The position numbers and the translations under genes were made by a program. The notes beneath the pieces are model-generated. The model was not told the DNA's origin and did not search any database. It worked only from the letters and a program-made list of their open reading frames with translations. Below, piece by piece: positions 1 through 10,267 of a stretch of DNA of 64,000 nt (position 1 is the first letter of the stretch; every line of letters begins with the position of its first letter). Origin of the DNA: Linepithema humile (taxonomy: Eukaryota; Arthropoda; Insecta; Hymenoptera; Formicidae); NCBI RefSeq assembly GCF_040581485.1, contig NC_090128.1, positions 18,034,931-18,098,930 of the forward strand, given 5' to 3'.

Positions 1-1
1 A

Positions 2-190
2 TTGGATTTTTCTCACGATTTTGACTGGGACAATGTGAGAATTCTGGACGGAGAACCTTCTTATGGAAAGAGATTGATATCCGAAATGGTGTTCATAAAA
101 AGACAACGTGCAGGCTTGAACAATCAAAATGACACAGAACGGTTACCTGACTCCTATCTCCCCATTATTAATTTGTTTCCCCCTTTATAA
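2..190 (+). pseudogene. C-terminal tail of a GIY-YIG-type Penelope-like polyprotein (partial)
   Basis: About 62 residues are visible, beginning DFSHDFDWDNVRILDGE and ending at a TAA near 188-190. The pattern (His, FDW-NV-ILD-E, then KRLISEM-FIK, then LN--D-ERLPDSY) is what I recognise as the extreme C-terminus of arthropod Penelope-like proteins, after the GIY-YIG endonuclease. No reverse transcriptase or nuclease core is present because the window begins too late. The visible part has no internal stop. Another non-LTR family with a similar tail cannot be excluded. Confidence 0.45.
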
Positions 191-637
191 TTGTATCGTT
201 TTTCTTTTCATATATTAATTCCTGTCTTCCCCTCCTAGGTACTTATACCCTCCATACTCCTTGTTCTTTCCGCCCCCCCCCTTTCTCCACCGCCCTCTCA
301 CTAATCTTTCATCGCTTGAATTTATCGTTATTCTATCACGTACATTGAGGTTTCAACCATCACATTATATGGTTCTAAGTTTTTTGTCCTACCTCGTTCC
401 ATCTTGGGTGGACGAGCTTTCTACTATGTTTAACACAAGTATGTAAAAATTGTTTCTTTTTTCTGTTTATTTGGTTTGCGCTCATTTTGTAACGGGAATT
501 TTCTCATTTGGCTCTTTTTTATTACAGTTTAACGTGGTTTTAACTACTCTTCAGTTTATTATGTCATTTTTACTTCGGTTTTTGTATTTAATTTTTGCGT
601 TGCGTATTTATTGAATTTTGTAATAACATTGATAAAG

Positions 638-657
638 GCCTGATGACAGGCTGAAAC
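638..657 (+). other. Hairpin followed by GAAACGT in retroelement 3' UTR
   Basis: GCCTG (638-642), loop ATGA (643-646), CAGGC (647-651), then TGAAACGT. CTGATGA and GAAA are hammerhead-ribozyme core strings, and Penelope-like elements are known to carry such motifs. However, the strings overlap the hairpin itself, so I call only a hairpin. Confidence 0.4.
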
Positions 658-888
658 GTTTGTTTTTTAATGTATTGTTCAATGGTTATAAATTAATACA
701 CGATAACCTTCGCACGAATATCTGGCTGTTGGCTCTTTACGCTCCTATCAAATTTATTGATAAATATAATTATTTTTTCTAACAAAAAAAAAATTATTAT
801 ATTACATTTATTTTTATTATATTGTTATATTTATTATTTATCTTGTTTCTATATTACTCTTTCTTATATTTTTTTTCAATTTTTTTAG

Positions 889-2726
889 ATTCTGCATTTG
901 AAAAAAAATCATTTAAAAATTTATTTAAAAACATAATTCCATATGACAAAAATAGTAAAAAGAAAAAGGATTTAGATCAGAAACTCGCTATAATGATAGC
1001 TAAAGATTTCCAGCCTTTATCTTTAGTTGAAGATGAGGGATTCTGTAATTTTGTAAAGGCTTTAAATCCGAGATATAAAATAATTTCAAGAAAAACCTTA
1101 ACTGCCACTATATTGCCTGAATGCTACGAAATAGCAAAAAAAAATTTGAAAAGTTTATTAGAAAGGGCTCCTGCTGTTTCCTTAACAGCAGATGGATGGA
1201 CATCTACCGCTAATGACAGTTACCTCGGTATTACGTGTCATTTTTTTGAAGAAATTTCAGATTCCTTAGTCTTGCATTCTACTGCGTTGGATGTTATACT
1301 AATTGAAAAAGCTTAAACCGCAAGGAATTTAAGTCAGCTAATCAGAAATTGTTTAACTGAATGGGAGATTTTTGACAAAGTAAATCATATTGTAACTGAC
1401 AACGCACCAAACATGAAATTGAGTGTTGAGTTACTTAACAAAAAGCATTTTCCGTGCTTTGCACATAGTTTAAATCTTGTTTTGCGTAATGCTATTACAA
1501 AATGTAATAACGATGAAATCCTATCAGTTATTACAAAATGTAAACAGTTAGTAACATTTTTTTATCACAGTCCTAAAGCTAACAAAATGTTAAAAGAAGC
1601 AAATAAAAAATTAGCTAAGGAAGGAGAAAATACTCCTGGCCCTGGCAAACTGATACAATATGTAAGTAACTAAGTAATTTGATTTAAAAATATTTATAAT
1701 TAATATAAATTTTATTGATATTAATCAATTTTATTAAATAAAAGAATTTTTTCTTTATTTTTTTTTTTGTATTATAATGTAGATCGATACAAGATGGAAT
1801 ACCTTACATCATATGATTAATAGTGTTCTTGATAATCTTAATGGTATTAAATTGATTCAATTAAATGAAGAGTACTCAGATCTTACAACTTTAACAAAGG
1901 AAGAAGTACAACTGCTCAGACAAATAATTATGATATTGGAACCTTTTGATCAAGCAACTAAAGATATTTCTGGTATATTAATAAGTTGTTAAATTTTTAT
2001 TTGATAATAATATATGTAAATCTTTTATTATAAATAAATATTTTAATTTTTATAGGTGCCAAATATGTCAATCAATCAATTTCGCTTGTGATTCTTTGCA
2101 TAAAAGGAATAATGTTAAAATTGGAAGCTGTTCATAAGAAATTGTGTAATCCAGCAGCTTTTTCGTTTCATGAAAAAATTCTGCAATTTATTGAAGAAAA
2201 ATTAATGCATTATGAACAAAGAACGATTAGCAAAGTGGCTACATTAATTGACTCAAGATTTAAAAAAGCAGGATTTTGTTCGCAAGCAAATTATGAAGAA
2301 GCAATTAATATAGTACAAAATCTTCTTGCTGCTCAAATAAGAAATGTGAACCAAGTTGGAACAAATAATGTTCTTACTAATCAAATTCAAGTTAACAATG
2401 ATAGTCATAAGTCTACTGGTATTTTTAGTTTTATGGAAAATGCTCAATCTTCTGTGGTGAATGTAGATAATATCATTTTAACTAGAAATTTCTTAAGCTC
2501 TCCAAATATTAATTTATTTGAAGAACCTTTTCATTATTTGAAAACAAGACATCCGGAAATTTTTCAAATTGCTTTAAAATATTTATGTACTCCAGGCACT
2601 TCTGTGCCAGTAGAACAACTATTCTCTGCCACTGGATATATAGTTTCTGACAGAAGAAATCGATTGTGCCCAAAAAATGTAAAAATGTTATGTTTCTTAA
2701 ATAAAAATTATAAACTTGTATTTTAA
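889..2726 (+). pseudogene. hAT transposase (ZBED-type), 5' exons missing and one internal stop (hAT1)
   Basis: The catalytic and dimerisation parts of a hAT transposase. The first visible exon starts after an acceptor (AG at 887-888) and contains APAVSLTADGWTS, the RNase H-like core start. VTDNAPNM and CFAHSLNLVLR follow. Two introns are clear: 1662-1782 (donor GTAAGT, re-entering at TRWNTLHH) and 1973-2055. The last exon holds the dimerisation block (SVPVEQLFSATG, then DRRNRLCP) and stops at 2726. A single in-frame TAA at 1314-1316 breaks an otherwise continuous frame. The upstream exon that should encode the BED zinc finger is absent, because Penelope-type sequence lies directly upstream. 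Expected role: cut-and-paste transposition in the nucleus. It is probably dead. Confidence 0.85.
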
Positions 2727-2923
2727 AAATGTTTTTGAAAATATATTAAATTTTAGTTCAGTCATTTTCCTTCATAATAATATTTAATTATAAAATTAAC
2801 AATTAAACGATTATTAATCGATCAATCGATCATGTTAAAGATTCAATCGATTATGATCGATAGCTCTTTTCAAAATAATCGACATGCTCGATTCCTTAAA
2901 ACAATCGATTATGCCCATCACTA
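2727..2923 (+). repeat. 3' terminal region of hAT1 with ATCGAT-rich subterminal repeats
   Basis: After the transposase stop, the sequence contains many short ATCGAT/AATCGAT repeats in both orientations (about 2800-2910). It ends ATGCCCATCACTA at 2923. The reverse complement of that end (TAGTGATGGGCAT) matches the start of hAT3 at 54296 (TAGTGGTGGGCGAT), which is also followed by TCGAT repeats. I therefore place the right end of hAT1 at about 2923. Confidence 0.6.
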
Positions 2924-3100
2924 CGAATAACGGACAAAATCGAATGTTTTCAAATGCGAATGCCTTACCGGCCGGAAATGCGGTAAGCTGGCTGACCTTG
3001 CAAATTCCGGAATTTGGCGGGAGTGACGACGAAAATGTTGAAATGTGGACCAGGGGGTCGTCACTCCTCGAATTTTTCGAGGACGGAAGTCAGGTTTGAC
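2924..3100 (+). pseudogene. Gag-like fragment of an LTR retroelement
   Basis: A GC-richer island just beyond the hAT1 end. One frame reads LQIPEFGGSDDENVEMW, which looks like the start of the N-terminal gag domain of insect LTR retroelements (PxFxGS----W pattern). The frame is lost after about 50 residues and no protease or reverse transcriptase follows. Short CAGCAGCTGACAG direct repeats occur near 3250-3275. This is a weak homology call made by eye. Confidence 0.3.
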
Positions 3101-3510
3101 GGTACAACCGAAGATCGCAGCACTGTCGGCCGCGACTTGGAACGGTTGCTTAACAGTTGCAAACAGTTCGGTTATCTGTCATTTTGTCATATTTTGTGGT
3201 GCTCAATGTGATTTTGCCGGTGTGACAAGAAGAATTTTTGTGTGCATAGCAGCTGACAGCAGCTGACAGCAGTTTTTAGCAGCGTTCACGGAGACATTTC
3301 TTTAGGAAAAAATCCTAAAAAAAATTTTTATTTTTTTTTTGTCTTATTTTTCTTATTCTTATCTTTGTAACCTATTTGGTTATCTTACTTTTAATTTATT
3401 TTTATTATTATTTTTTCTGTTTTTTGTATTATTTTTTTATTAATTTTAGATTTAAGTTGTTTATAACATTAGTTATAGATTGTATTATTAGTTATAGATA
3501 AAATATTAAA

Positions 3511-3634
3511 ATGATGTGGAAATGCTGTGTGCCAGGGTGCACCTTATCAAGCAATTTTCCAGTGCATCGATTTCCATCGGAACCCGCAAAATCAGAAGCA
3601 TGGTTGAAGATTATTAAAAGAACCGATATGATCG
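3511..3634 (+). pseudogene. THAP zinc-finger first exon, possibly of a P-type transposase
   Basis: Starts ATGATGTGG and encodes WKCCVPGCTLSSNFPVHRFP. This is the beginning of a THAP (C2CH) DNA-binding domain: CxxxC, then VHRFP, then a conserved Trp in AWLKIIKR. The exon ends at a good donor (GTAAGT from 3635). The rest of the domain, which should carry the second Cys and the His, is not found nearby. THAP domains begin P-element transposases and some host THAP proteins. A decayed P transposase on the same strand lies at 44453-46484 and lacks its N-terminus. The 41 kb between them is filled by nested insertions, so this could be its first exon (inference). Confidence 0.6.
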
Positions 3635-3798
3635 GTAAGTATAATAAAAGTATATTTAATCATAGTTATTTATTAAATATATATTATTTAATATTATAAT
3701 AAAAGTAACAATTATTAATACTTAATGTAAAAAATTATATATATTCACATGTACATTAATATTTATTTGAAATTTTTATTCAAATATATGTGTATATA

Positions 3799-3843
<45 letters not shown>

Positions 3844-4040
3844 ATATTTTATATTTTATATAAACAATTAAATTATATTAACCAATAATTAATTAATGTT
3901 TGATAATTAATAATGAAATTAATAATTGTTTGATTCTCATGTTATTTAACTAGCATAATTGCAATTTTTATGAAAAATATATTAGAAATTAAATTTTAAT
4001 TTGCTCTTTATTCACCATTTAAAAAAATAGTACATTCAAC
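3635..4040. other. AT-rich stretch without a gene, with a TA microsatellite
   Basis: Probably intron following the THAP exon. It contains a (TA)n tract at about 3802-3840. I see no coding frame with recognisable content. Confidence 0.4.
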
Positions 4041-5290
4041 ATGGTGTATATCACCAAGGTCACCTTTAATTTCTTAAATGGAAATCCCCATTTTTCATTG
4101 CATACGACAGTTAGTGTTACAAGTTTATATCTTGGAAACAAAGCATTTTAAAGAAATTATTTTATACAAAAGTTTTGCGACTTTAGGTGACTTTGTCCTG
4201 ATCTTGAAAAGATTACTCAAGGTCATGTTCGTATTTTCATCATGTGTCCTCCTTCAAATATTTTCATCATGTATTTCCCTTCAAAATATTTAAATATTTA
4301 AATATTTTCACTGGAATTATTGTTATAATTTTTTTAATTCTTGTTTTTAAAAAATATTTTAAAAAATTGTGCTAATGTTATGATTAAGCATCTTAGAGGT
4401 AAATTATGTTGTCATATTTGTTCCAATAATTAAGTTATTTTGTTATAAGACTCTATATTCTAGTTTTTATATAGATGTTGTCTATACAGTGATGGGAGAA
4501 AGTTCTGTAACGATTAAATATCTTGGAAAATAATGATTATGGAAGAAAGTGTTCAATACAAAAGTTTTAGTATATCAAGTGATCTATTATATATCAAGTG
4601 GTCTATTATATGGTTATATTTATATATTGAAATGACCTTCATGTGACCTTGAAGGACACCGCAAAGGTCAACTTTGAAATCTTAAATGGAAATGGAAATG
4701 GACTCCTATTTTTTATTACATATTCTTAAAGCTGGTGTCAAGACATTTTCGAAACACTATAATGGTTATTTTTCATTAAGTACTTTTCGAGTTATGAGGC
4801 TTGAAAGTTACAGCATTTTGACATAAAATACAAAATATATTGTAAAACATTAAATTTTCAGGAATCTTACCTTAATACTTTTATGCATAAAATAATGAGA
4901 CGAATCAATTGATATAATAAAGAAAACACATTGTTGCTTTTAAGAAAAAATATGTAATTTGCAACATGCAGCTGCATATTTTTTTTTGAAAGCAACAATG
5001 TGTTTTTTTTATATTATTTTATGTATAAAAGTATTAAGATAAGATTCCCGAAAATTGAATGTTTTACAAGATATTTTGTATTTTATGTCAAAATGCTGTA
5101 ACACTTTCAAGCTTCATAACTAGAAAAATACTTAATAAAAAATAACTTCAATATAGTGTTTCGGAAATGTCTTGACACCAGCTTTAAGAATATGTAATAG
5201 AAAATAGGAGTTTCCATTTAAGATTTCAAAGTTGACCTTTGCGATGTCCTTCAAGGTCACATAAAGGTCATTTCAATATAACCACTAATA
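4041..5290. repeat. Imperfect foldback (inverted-repeat) element with AAGGTCA-rich arms
   Basis: Two long arms face each other: about 4620-4960 and the reverse complement at about 4965-5285. Matching blocks include GACCTTGAAGGACA against TGTCCTTCAAGGTC, the AAAGCTGGTGTCAAGACAT block, and the AACAATGTGTTTT block beside the loop. A third, partial copy of the AAGGTCACC/TTAAATGGAAA sequence lies at 4045-4240. No open frame is shared by the arms. It looks like a MITE or foldback family with one extra partial copy. No target duplication could be fixed. Confidence 0.65.
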
Positions 5291-5329
5291 TTATGTTCCG
5301 CAATCAATTTAATGTTTTTAAATCAGGGT

Positions 5330-5460
5330 TGGCATGTTTTAAACAATATGTTTAAAACTGTATGATTAAAACTTGTTTAAAACAGTAGGCATTGTTTTAA
5401 ACACTTTTGTTTTAAACAGTTTTAAACTACTGTTTAAAATTGTTTAAAACATTACTATTA
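5330..5460. repeat. GTTTAAAAC subterminal repeat cluster of hAT2
   Basis: About nine copies of GTTTAAA(A)C or its reverse complement lie within 130 bp of the left terminus. Fewer, poly-T-expanded copies lie at 17640-17750 near the right terminus. In hAT elements, subterminal repeats bind the transposase, so a binding role is expected but not shown. Confidence 0.6.
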
Positions 5461-6138
5461 ATATTTGATAATTTGGAAAAGGCACTATAAAAAAAAACTA
5501 AAAACTTGGAGTATATGTTGCAGAAAAAGTTCTTGTTTTTATTTATATTGATATAACATATAGATATAAAAATATAAATAAAATAGAATTAATGAGTTAT
5601 ATTATATATTATAAAAAAAAATATTTTTGGTTATTAATTTTTCAATTTTTAATTTTAATACACAAATAAAAATAAAATAACAAAAAATACACATAAAAAC
5701 TATTTAATAAATATTGACTGGCATTTTAAATTAATAATACATAACACATAACTCATAGTTCTCATAACAGATCAGTAGTCTAGTTACAGTAGTCATAGTC
5801 TCTTTCTTTGGTTATTATTCTTATTAACAATAATGCTTAACTCTCAACATAAATTGTAAATTAAAAAAACTTTAATTCTTCTTTCATTTAAAAACTAAAA
5901 ATTAAAAAAAAATAAACATTGAATTTTAGCGCTCATTATAAATAATAAATAAAATATAATGCCAATCCTACAACTAAAAAATAAAAATCACAAAAAGTGG
6001 ACGGTGACATATTGCAATTGCAATTATTGCATAAAGTTTTTAATATCTACTTTTAAATTTATTAATCAAAAATAAAATATTAAGAAAGAAATAGTTTTTT
6101 TTCTATTATTGAAAATACTTTTTAAAAGATTACAAAGA
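5461..6138. other. hAT2 non-coding 3' region
   Basis: AT-rich sequence between the left terminus and the transposase stop codon. It holds the presumed 3' UTR. No other gene is visible. Confidence 0.4.
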
Positions 6139-8114
6139 CTATTCACAATCAGCCTCAATCTCATACTCAGTTTGATCAATTTCACTCTTTTTGTTGAGTG
6201 CCTTCAAAATTGTTACTAATTTTGCAGCTTTTTCTACGCCTAATCTGTTTCTTAGTTTTGTGTGCACTAAACCAAAAGCTGAAAACAGCCTTTCTATGCC
6301 AGCAGAAGAAGCAACTGCTGTATGAAGTTGTGTTACTAAATCAAACGTTACAGTATTGACATTATTTTTTAACGCAAGCCACCATGTTATGGGCTTAATA
6401 TTTTTAATGGATTCCTCAGAAAAAGATAATTTTTAAACGGAGAAGTTCTTGCTCGGTAAAAAATAATGTCAGGTATAGCTGCAGGGTGGTACGAATTAAC
6501 ATATTCCATAGCTTCTTCTACTTGTTCTTGGCTTAATTGAAGTCCTCTAAATCGATGATCTAGTAAATTTGCTAAATAATGTGCAAGTGTCATTGCCATT
6601 TTGAAACGTTGCAAAACACAATTAAGATCAGACTCCAAGCAATTGTTTTCTTGAAGTTTAAAATGGTTTATTATTTCAATCCATATTTCTGTAGCTTCAC
6701 CAATTGTACAGCAATCTCGTTGAACTTTGTCTAAAGCAACTAAAATTACTTTTAATTTTTCCAAATAATTAGTTGCACTAATTTTTAAGTTTATATCATT
6801 AACTTTGGATGAAATATCCGAATTTATTGCTACTCGATTATCAGTGCAAACTTTGGACAAAATATGCCAATTATCAATGTATGATTCCAGACAATCGGCC
6901 AAAGTATTCCATCGCACATCTTGTGGCATCACTAAAGCTTTCCCACCTGCTTGTTTACACTTAGCAGCGGCAAAATGCGTGTTTCGAAAGTATTTCATAA
7001 TTTTTTTAATGTGATTTTTTATTCCTGGAATTTCAATGTCGTGCGCAAGAAGATTTAAAATATGTGCCGAGCATCCATAAGTAATAATATCAGGCATGCC
7101 AAGTTCTTCACACCTTGCTAATTGTTCTCTCATTTTATGCATGTTTGCTGCATTATCAGTCACAAAGCTTCTAACTTTACAACCATGTTTTTGACAGCTT
7201 TTGATTGAAGTTACTGCCAAATTTAGCAAGTATTCCGCGGTATGGCTATTGTCTTCGTTATCAATAGTATCACATAAATGCACAGTTTCATCAATGATAT
7301 CTGTCACTGATATACATACTATAGAATCATTGTGAATGTTGCTCCACCCATCCTGAGTCATACATATATTTTTTTCATTTAAATAGGTTTTTATTTTAAC
7401 CAACTCTGAATCAAATACTTCATCTAGAAGTTCATTTCCGATTTGACGTCTTAAAGGTGGCTTATAACCAGGATGCAACAAATTTATTAATTTTATAAAC
7501 TCTGGGTGTTCTACATGTCTGAAGGCCGAATTAGTAGCGTAAATAAATTTAGCTATCTGTACGTCAAATTTTTTCTTATTTGCAATTGAAGTTCTAACAA
7601 TAAATGGTTCCATATCTGTTGATCTTAATTTGAACTGTGTTGGCGTGGATACTGTAGATTTTGATGTTGATGGTGAAGTATGTGTGATTGTATCTGTCAT
7701 TGTTGCTGTAAAGAAAATATTTAAAACTGTAAGGAATTTTATACATTACAAAAAATTTAATTGAAAGTGTAATAAAAAAGTATAACACAATCTTCTTTTG
7801 TCTCAAAAGAAAAATTATACAAAAATTATTGTAGTTAATGTTTAATACTTTAAAGATACCAAATAAAAAAATAGAATATGTATGTACTAATTTGAGCGAG
7901 ACAGAGACTGAAAACGAATGCAGCTACTATCAGAAGAGCCATCTTCATCAACATTAATTAATGTAGAGTTACATTTTTTTAAATGTATCTTTATTCTAGC
8001 GACCAATCCTGCCATAATTATATCACATTTTTTACATTTTGCTTTGACAGGTTTGTTGTGTTCTTTAATTTCAACGAAATTACACCATACTGAATCTTTC
8101 TTCCTTCCCGTCAT
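6139..8114 (-). pseudogene. hAT2 transposase with BED zinc finger; frameshift near the C-terminus
   Basis: Minus strand. The first coding exon (ATG at 8112-8114, MTGRKKDSVWCNF) carries a BED finger: KAKCKKCD followed by HLKKC. After an intron (acceptor about 7697) a long frame reads to 6387: IAKFIYATNSAFRHVEHPEF, MTQDGWSNIHND, VTDNAANMHKM, then YGCSAHILNLLAHDI, all classic hAT blocks. The C-terminal dimerisation block (AGIERLFSAFGLVHTKLRNR) lies in another frame and stops at 6139-6141, so one base was gained or lost near 6420. The exact splice out of the BED exon is uncertain. The protein would cut and paste hAT2; as it stands it is truncated before the dimerisation domain. Element A inserted upstream of the start, in the 5' region. 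Confidence 0.85.
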
Positions 8115-8581
8115 TTTGCATTTGTTAAGAACAAATAAACGAATAAATGTAATCGTTAATGTAAATAAAATACTGAAAATAATAAAATAATACTTTAAAT
8201 AAATTATAATTACAATAGGTAACACTATAGAAATATATAACTAAAAACCTAACCTAACAACAATAACAATACTACACATTCGCATTATCGCCACTTACCT
8301 ACTTCATATCGAGTTGCAGTATGTAAACTAGTAACTAATTAATTCAAGAATAAATCAAATAGTAAAAGTAATACGGATCTCAAAGCTCAAATGCAGATTA
8401 AAACCAACCTGAACCAACCAAAAAACATGTGTGCATTTGCACTTGCACGTCCACGCTTACACTTATTTCAAAGTGGTAAATAGTGTTAAAACTTGAAACT
8501 GAAAAACTCAGTTTAACGCCGGTTAAAAATTTAAATATTTATATGAATCAAAGCTATTACGTATTTTTTTGCTTGTATAAA

Positions 8582-8765
8582 CCCAGATAACAAAATGCCT
8601 GCACCATGATCTCACGGTGCGTGCACGCCATGCGGATTATTTCGCACGGCGTGACTTCATATCACTAGACAGATGCGTCCTTATTTGAGGATCATATGTC
8701 TCGCACGCGTGCGGGCTCACGCGTGCGAGTGAAATGTACCCTCATGCGTGCGAGCAATATGAGTC
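8582..8765. repeat. Left terminal region of element A with CG-rich hairpins
   Basis: The terminal CCCAGATAACAA is followed by short palindromic motifs (CACGGTG, CACGCGTGCG twice) in sequence much richer in CG than its surroundings. Similar motifs occur at the other end (17396-17628). Confidence 0.6.
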
Positions 8766-10267
8766 TCAATTGAGTAATGAATAAGCGATTTATCTTTAAT
8801 GAAATAATTTTTAATATTACAATTACTCTGGCAAGAAAGAAATTCTGTAAGACAATATACAAAATGACCAAGATTTAAAATAATTTTGTACTAGACAAAA
8901 TGCAATAGACAAATATAATTTACAAATGCAAATTACAAAATTAATTTGTATACCGTATTTATTCATAGAAAGTTAGAATAAAGTTACTGTAAACAATATG
9001 TTTATATTTATTTTTTTCCAGCAGAGTAAGTATCAGAAACAAACGTTGCATGGAAGGATAACAATACACATATAATTGTGCTACTTATTATTTGCGATAA
9101 CGAAAATTTTGATATATGGATAAGGATTTTTTAATACATTGTTTACCAATAATTAACATGATGTTTGTGCAATTATATTATAAAAATTATTTGATAATTT
9201 TCAAAATGTACTTCATATATGTATTTCAAATGAATACTTCATATATATCTCTTCTTAACTTTCTTAATAATTTATGTATTAAGTATTTTTTATGCTTTAG
9301 AATTGTCTCAATTGTTCATAGTTTATTATTAAGTAGATTTTCGATAGAAGTGGTATATTATTCATACAAAGCAAAGTTATATTATTATGAATTAAAATCA
9401 GTAAATTACTATTCTTTTTAATATCTATTATTTCCAAGAAAGGAATTTATATTGTACACATACATAAATTGATTTATCTTGTAACGAAAATGTATGATCG
9501 AAATTGTAATAGTAATAGGCGTATATATTATATGTATGTGTATGAAGTGCTTATTTGCATACGTTTATTTGCAAGTATGAAATGTGTGACTGATCGTGAC
9601 TCGTATAAATATCTAGAAGTTAGTCATGTGCGTATCTTTTTTAGAAATTATGAACTTTCTTTGACAGAAAAGAATAGAATAGGTTGGAATTGAAAATATC
9701 ACTCCGAGTGTCCCATTATACAAGGAAATGAAACGATTCCTTCTTGCCGTATTAAATCGATACACCAGGTTTCCGTAGCACATCTACGTAGGACAACTGC
9801 TTATATCACGAAAATATACATTTTATTTTACATCATTCTATGCAATCAATTTTCATCCTCCACAAATTTTGAGACAGGACACGCAATTATGCCCTGCGAT
9901 GGAATACAGAGATGATTGCGGATAATACCGAAAAACCTCCATTTTCCTCAGCCCGAAGATGAATATCCGCTAAAGCCTGAAGACTCAATAGAACCACCTG
10001 GTCCTTGGGTTACAGGCAGAGTAACCCGTTCTCTAAAAAGTGAGATTACAGGTTTGAGACCTGCGGATATTTTTCTTCCAATGTCAACATTTCAAAACTT
10101 ACACAAACACATTTTTATTACGAACATGTATATATTATTTCTTTTTCCATATACATTAATTATATATATTATGTACTTACATATATACTTACATATAAAT
10201 GTATTTCATTACCGTTAATAAAGAAACAATATATTTTTGAGACATACAAAAGTTCCGTTCCGCATTT
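8766..10267. other. Element A non-coding left interior
   Basis: Mostly AT-rich, with no recognisable coding sequence on either strand. An open stretch at 9916-10120 on the plus strand (…EPPGPWVTGRVTRSL…) is compositionally gene-like but I could not identify it. The Leu/Phe/Tyr-rich frames at 9116-9421 are AT-composition artefacts. Confidence 0.4.

Larger units (their letters stand above)
1..770 (+). mobile_element. 3' end of a Penelope-like retroelement
   Basis: The window opens inside the last part of an element: a short C-terminal coding tail (2-190), then about 570 bp of untranslated AT-rich sequence. At 638-657 there is a hairpin (GCCTG/CAGGC with an ATGA loop) followed by GAAACGT. The same kind of hairpin plus GAAACGT recurs in the inverted repeats at 33840-33880 and 36235-36285. 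The assignment rests on the coding tail and this shared motif. The right end, near 765-780, is inferred because hAT intron sequence follows. Confidence 0.45.

Noticed and set aside
638..657. Complete hammerhead ribozyme
   Set aside because: CTGATGA and GAAA are present, but they are part of a simple hairpin, and I could not find a proper third helix and cleavage triplet.
9116..9421. Membrane protein gene
   Set aside because: The Leu/Phe/Tyr/Ile-rich frame lies in very AT-rich DNA, with no homology-like pattern or splice context.
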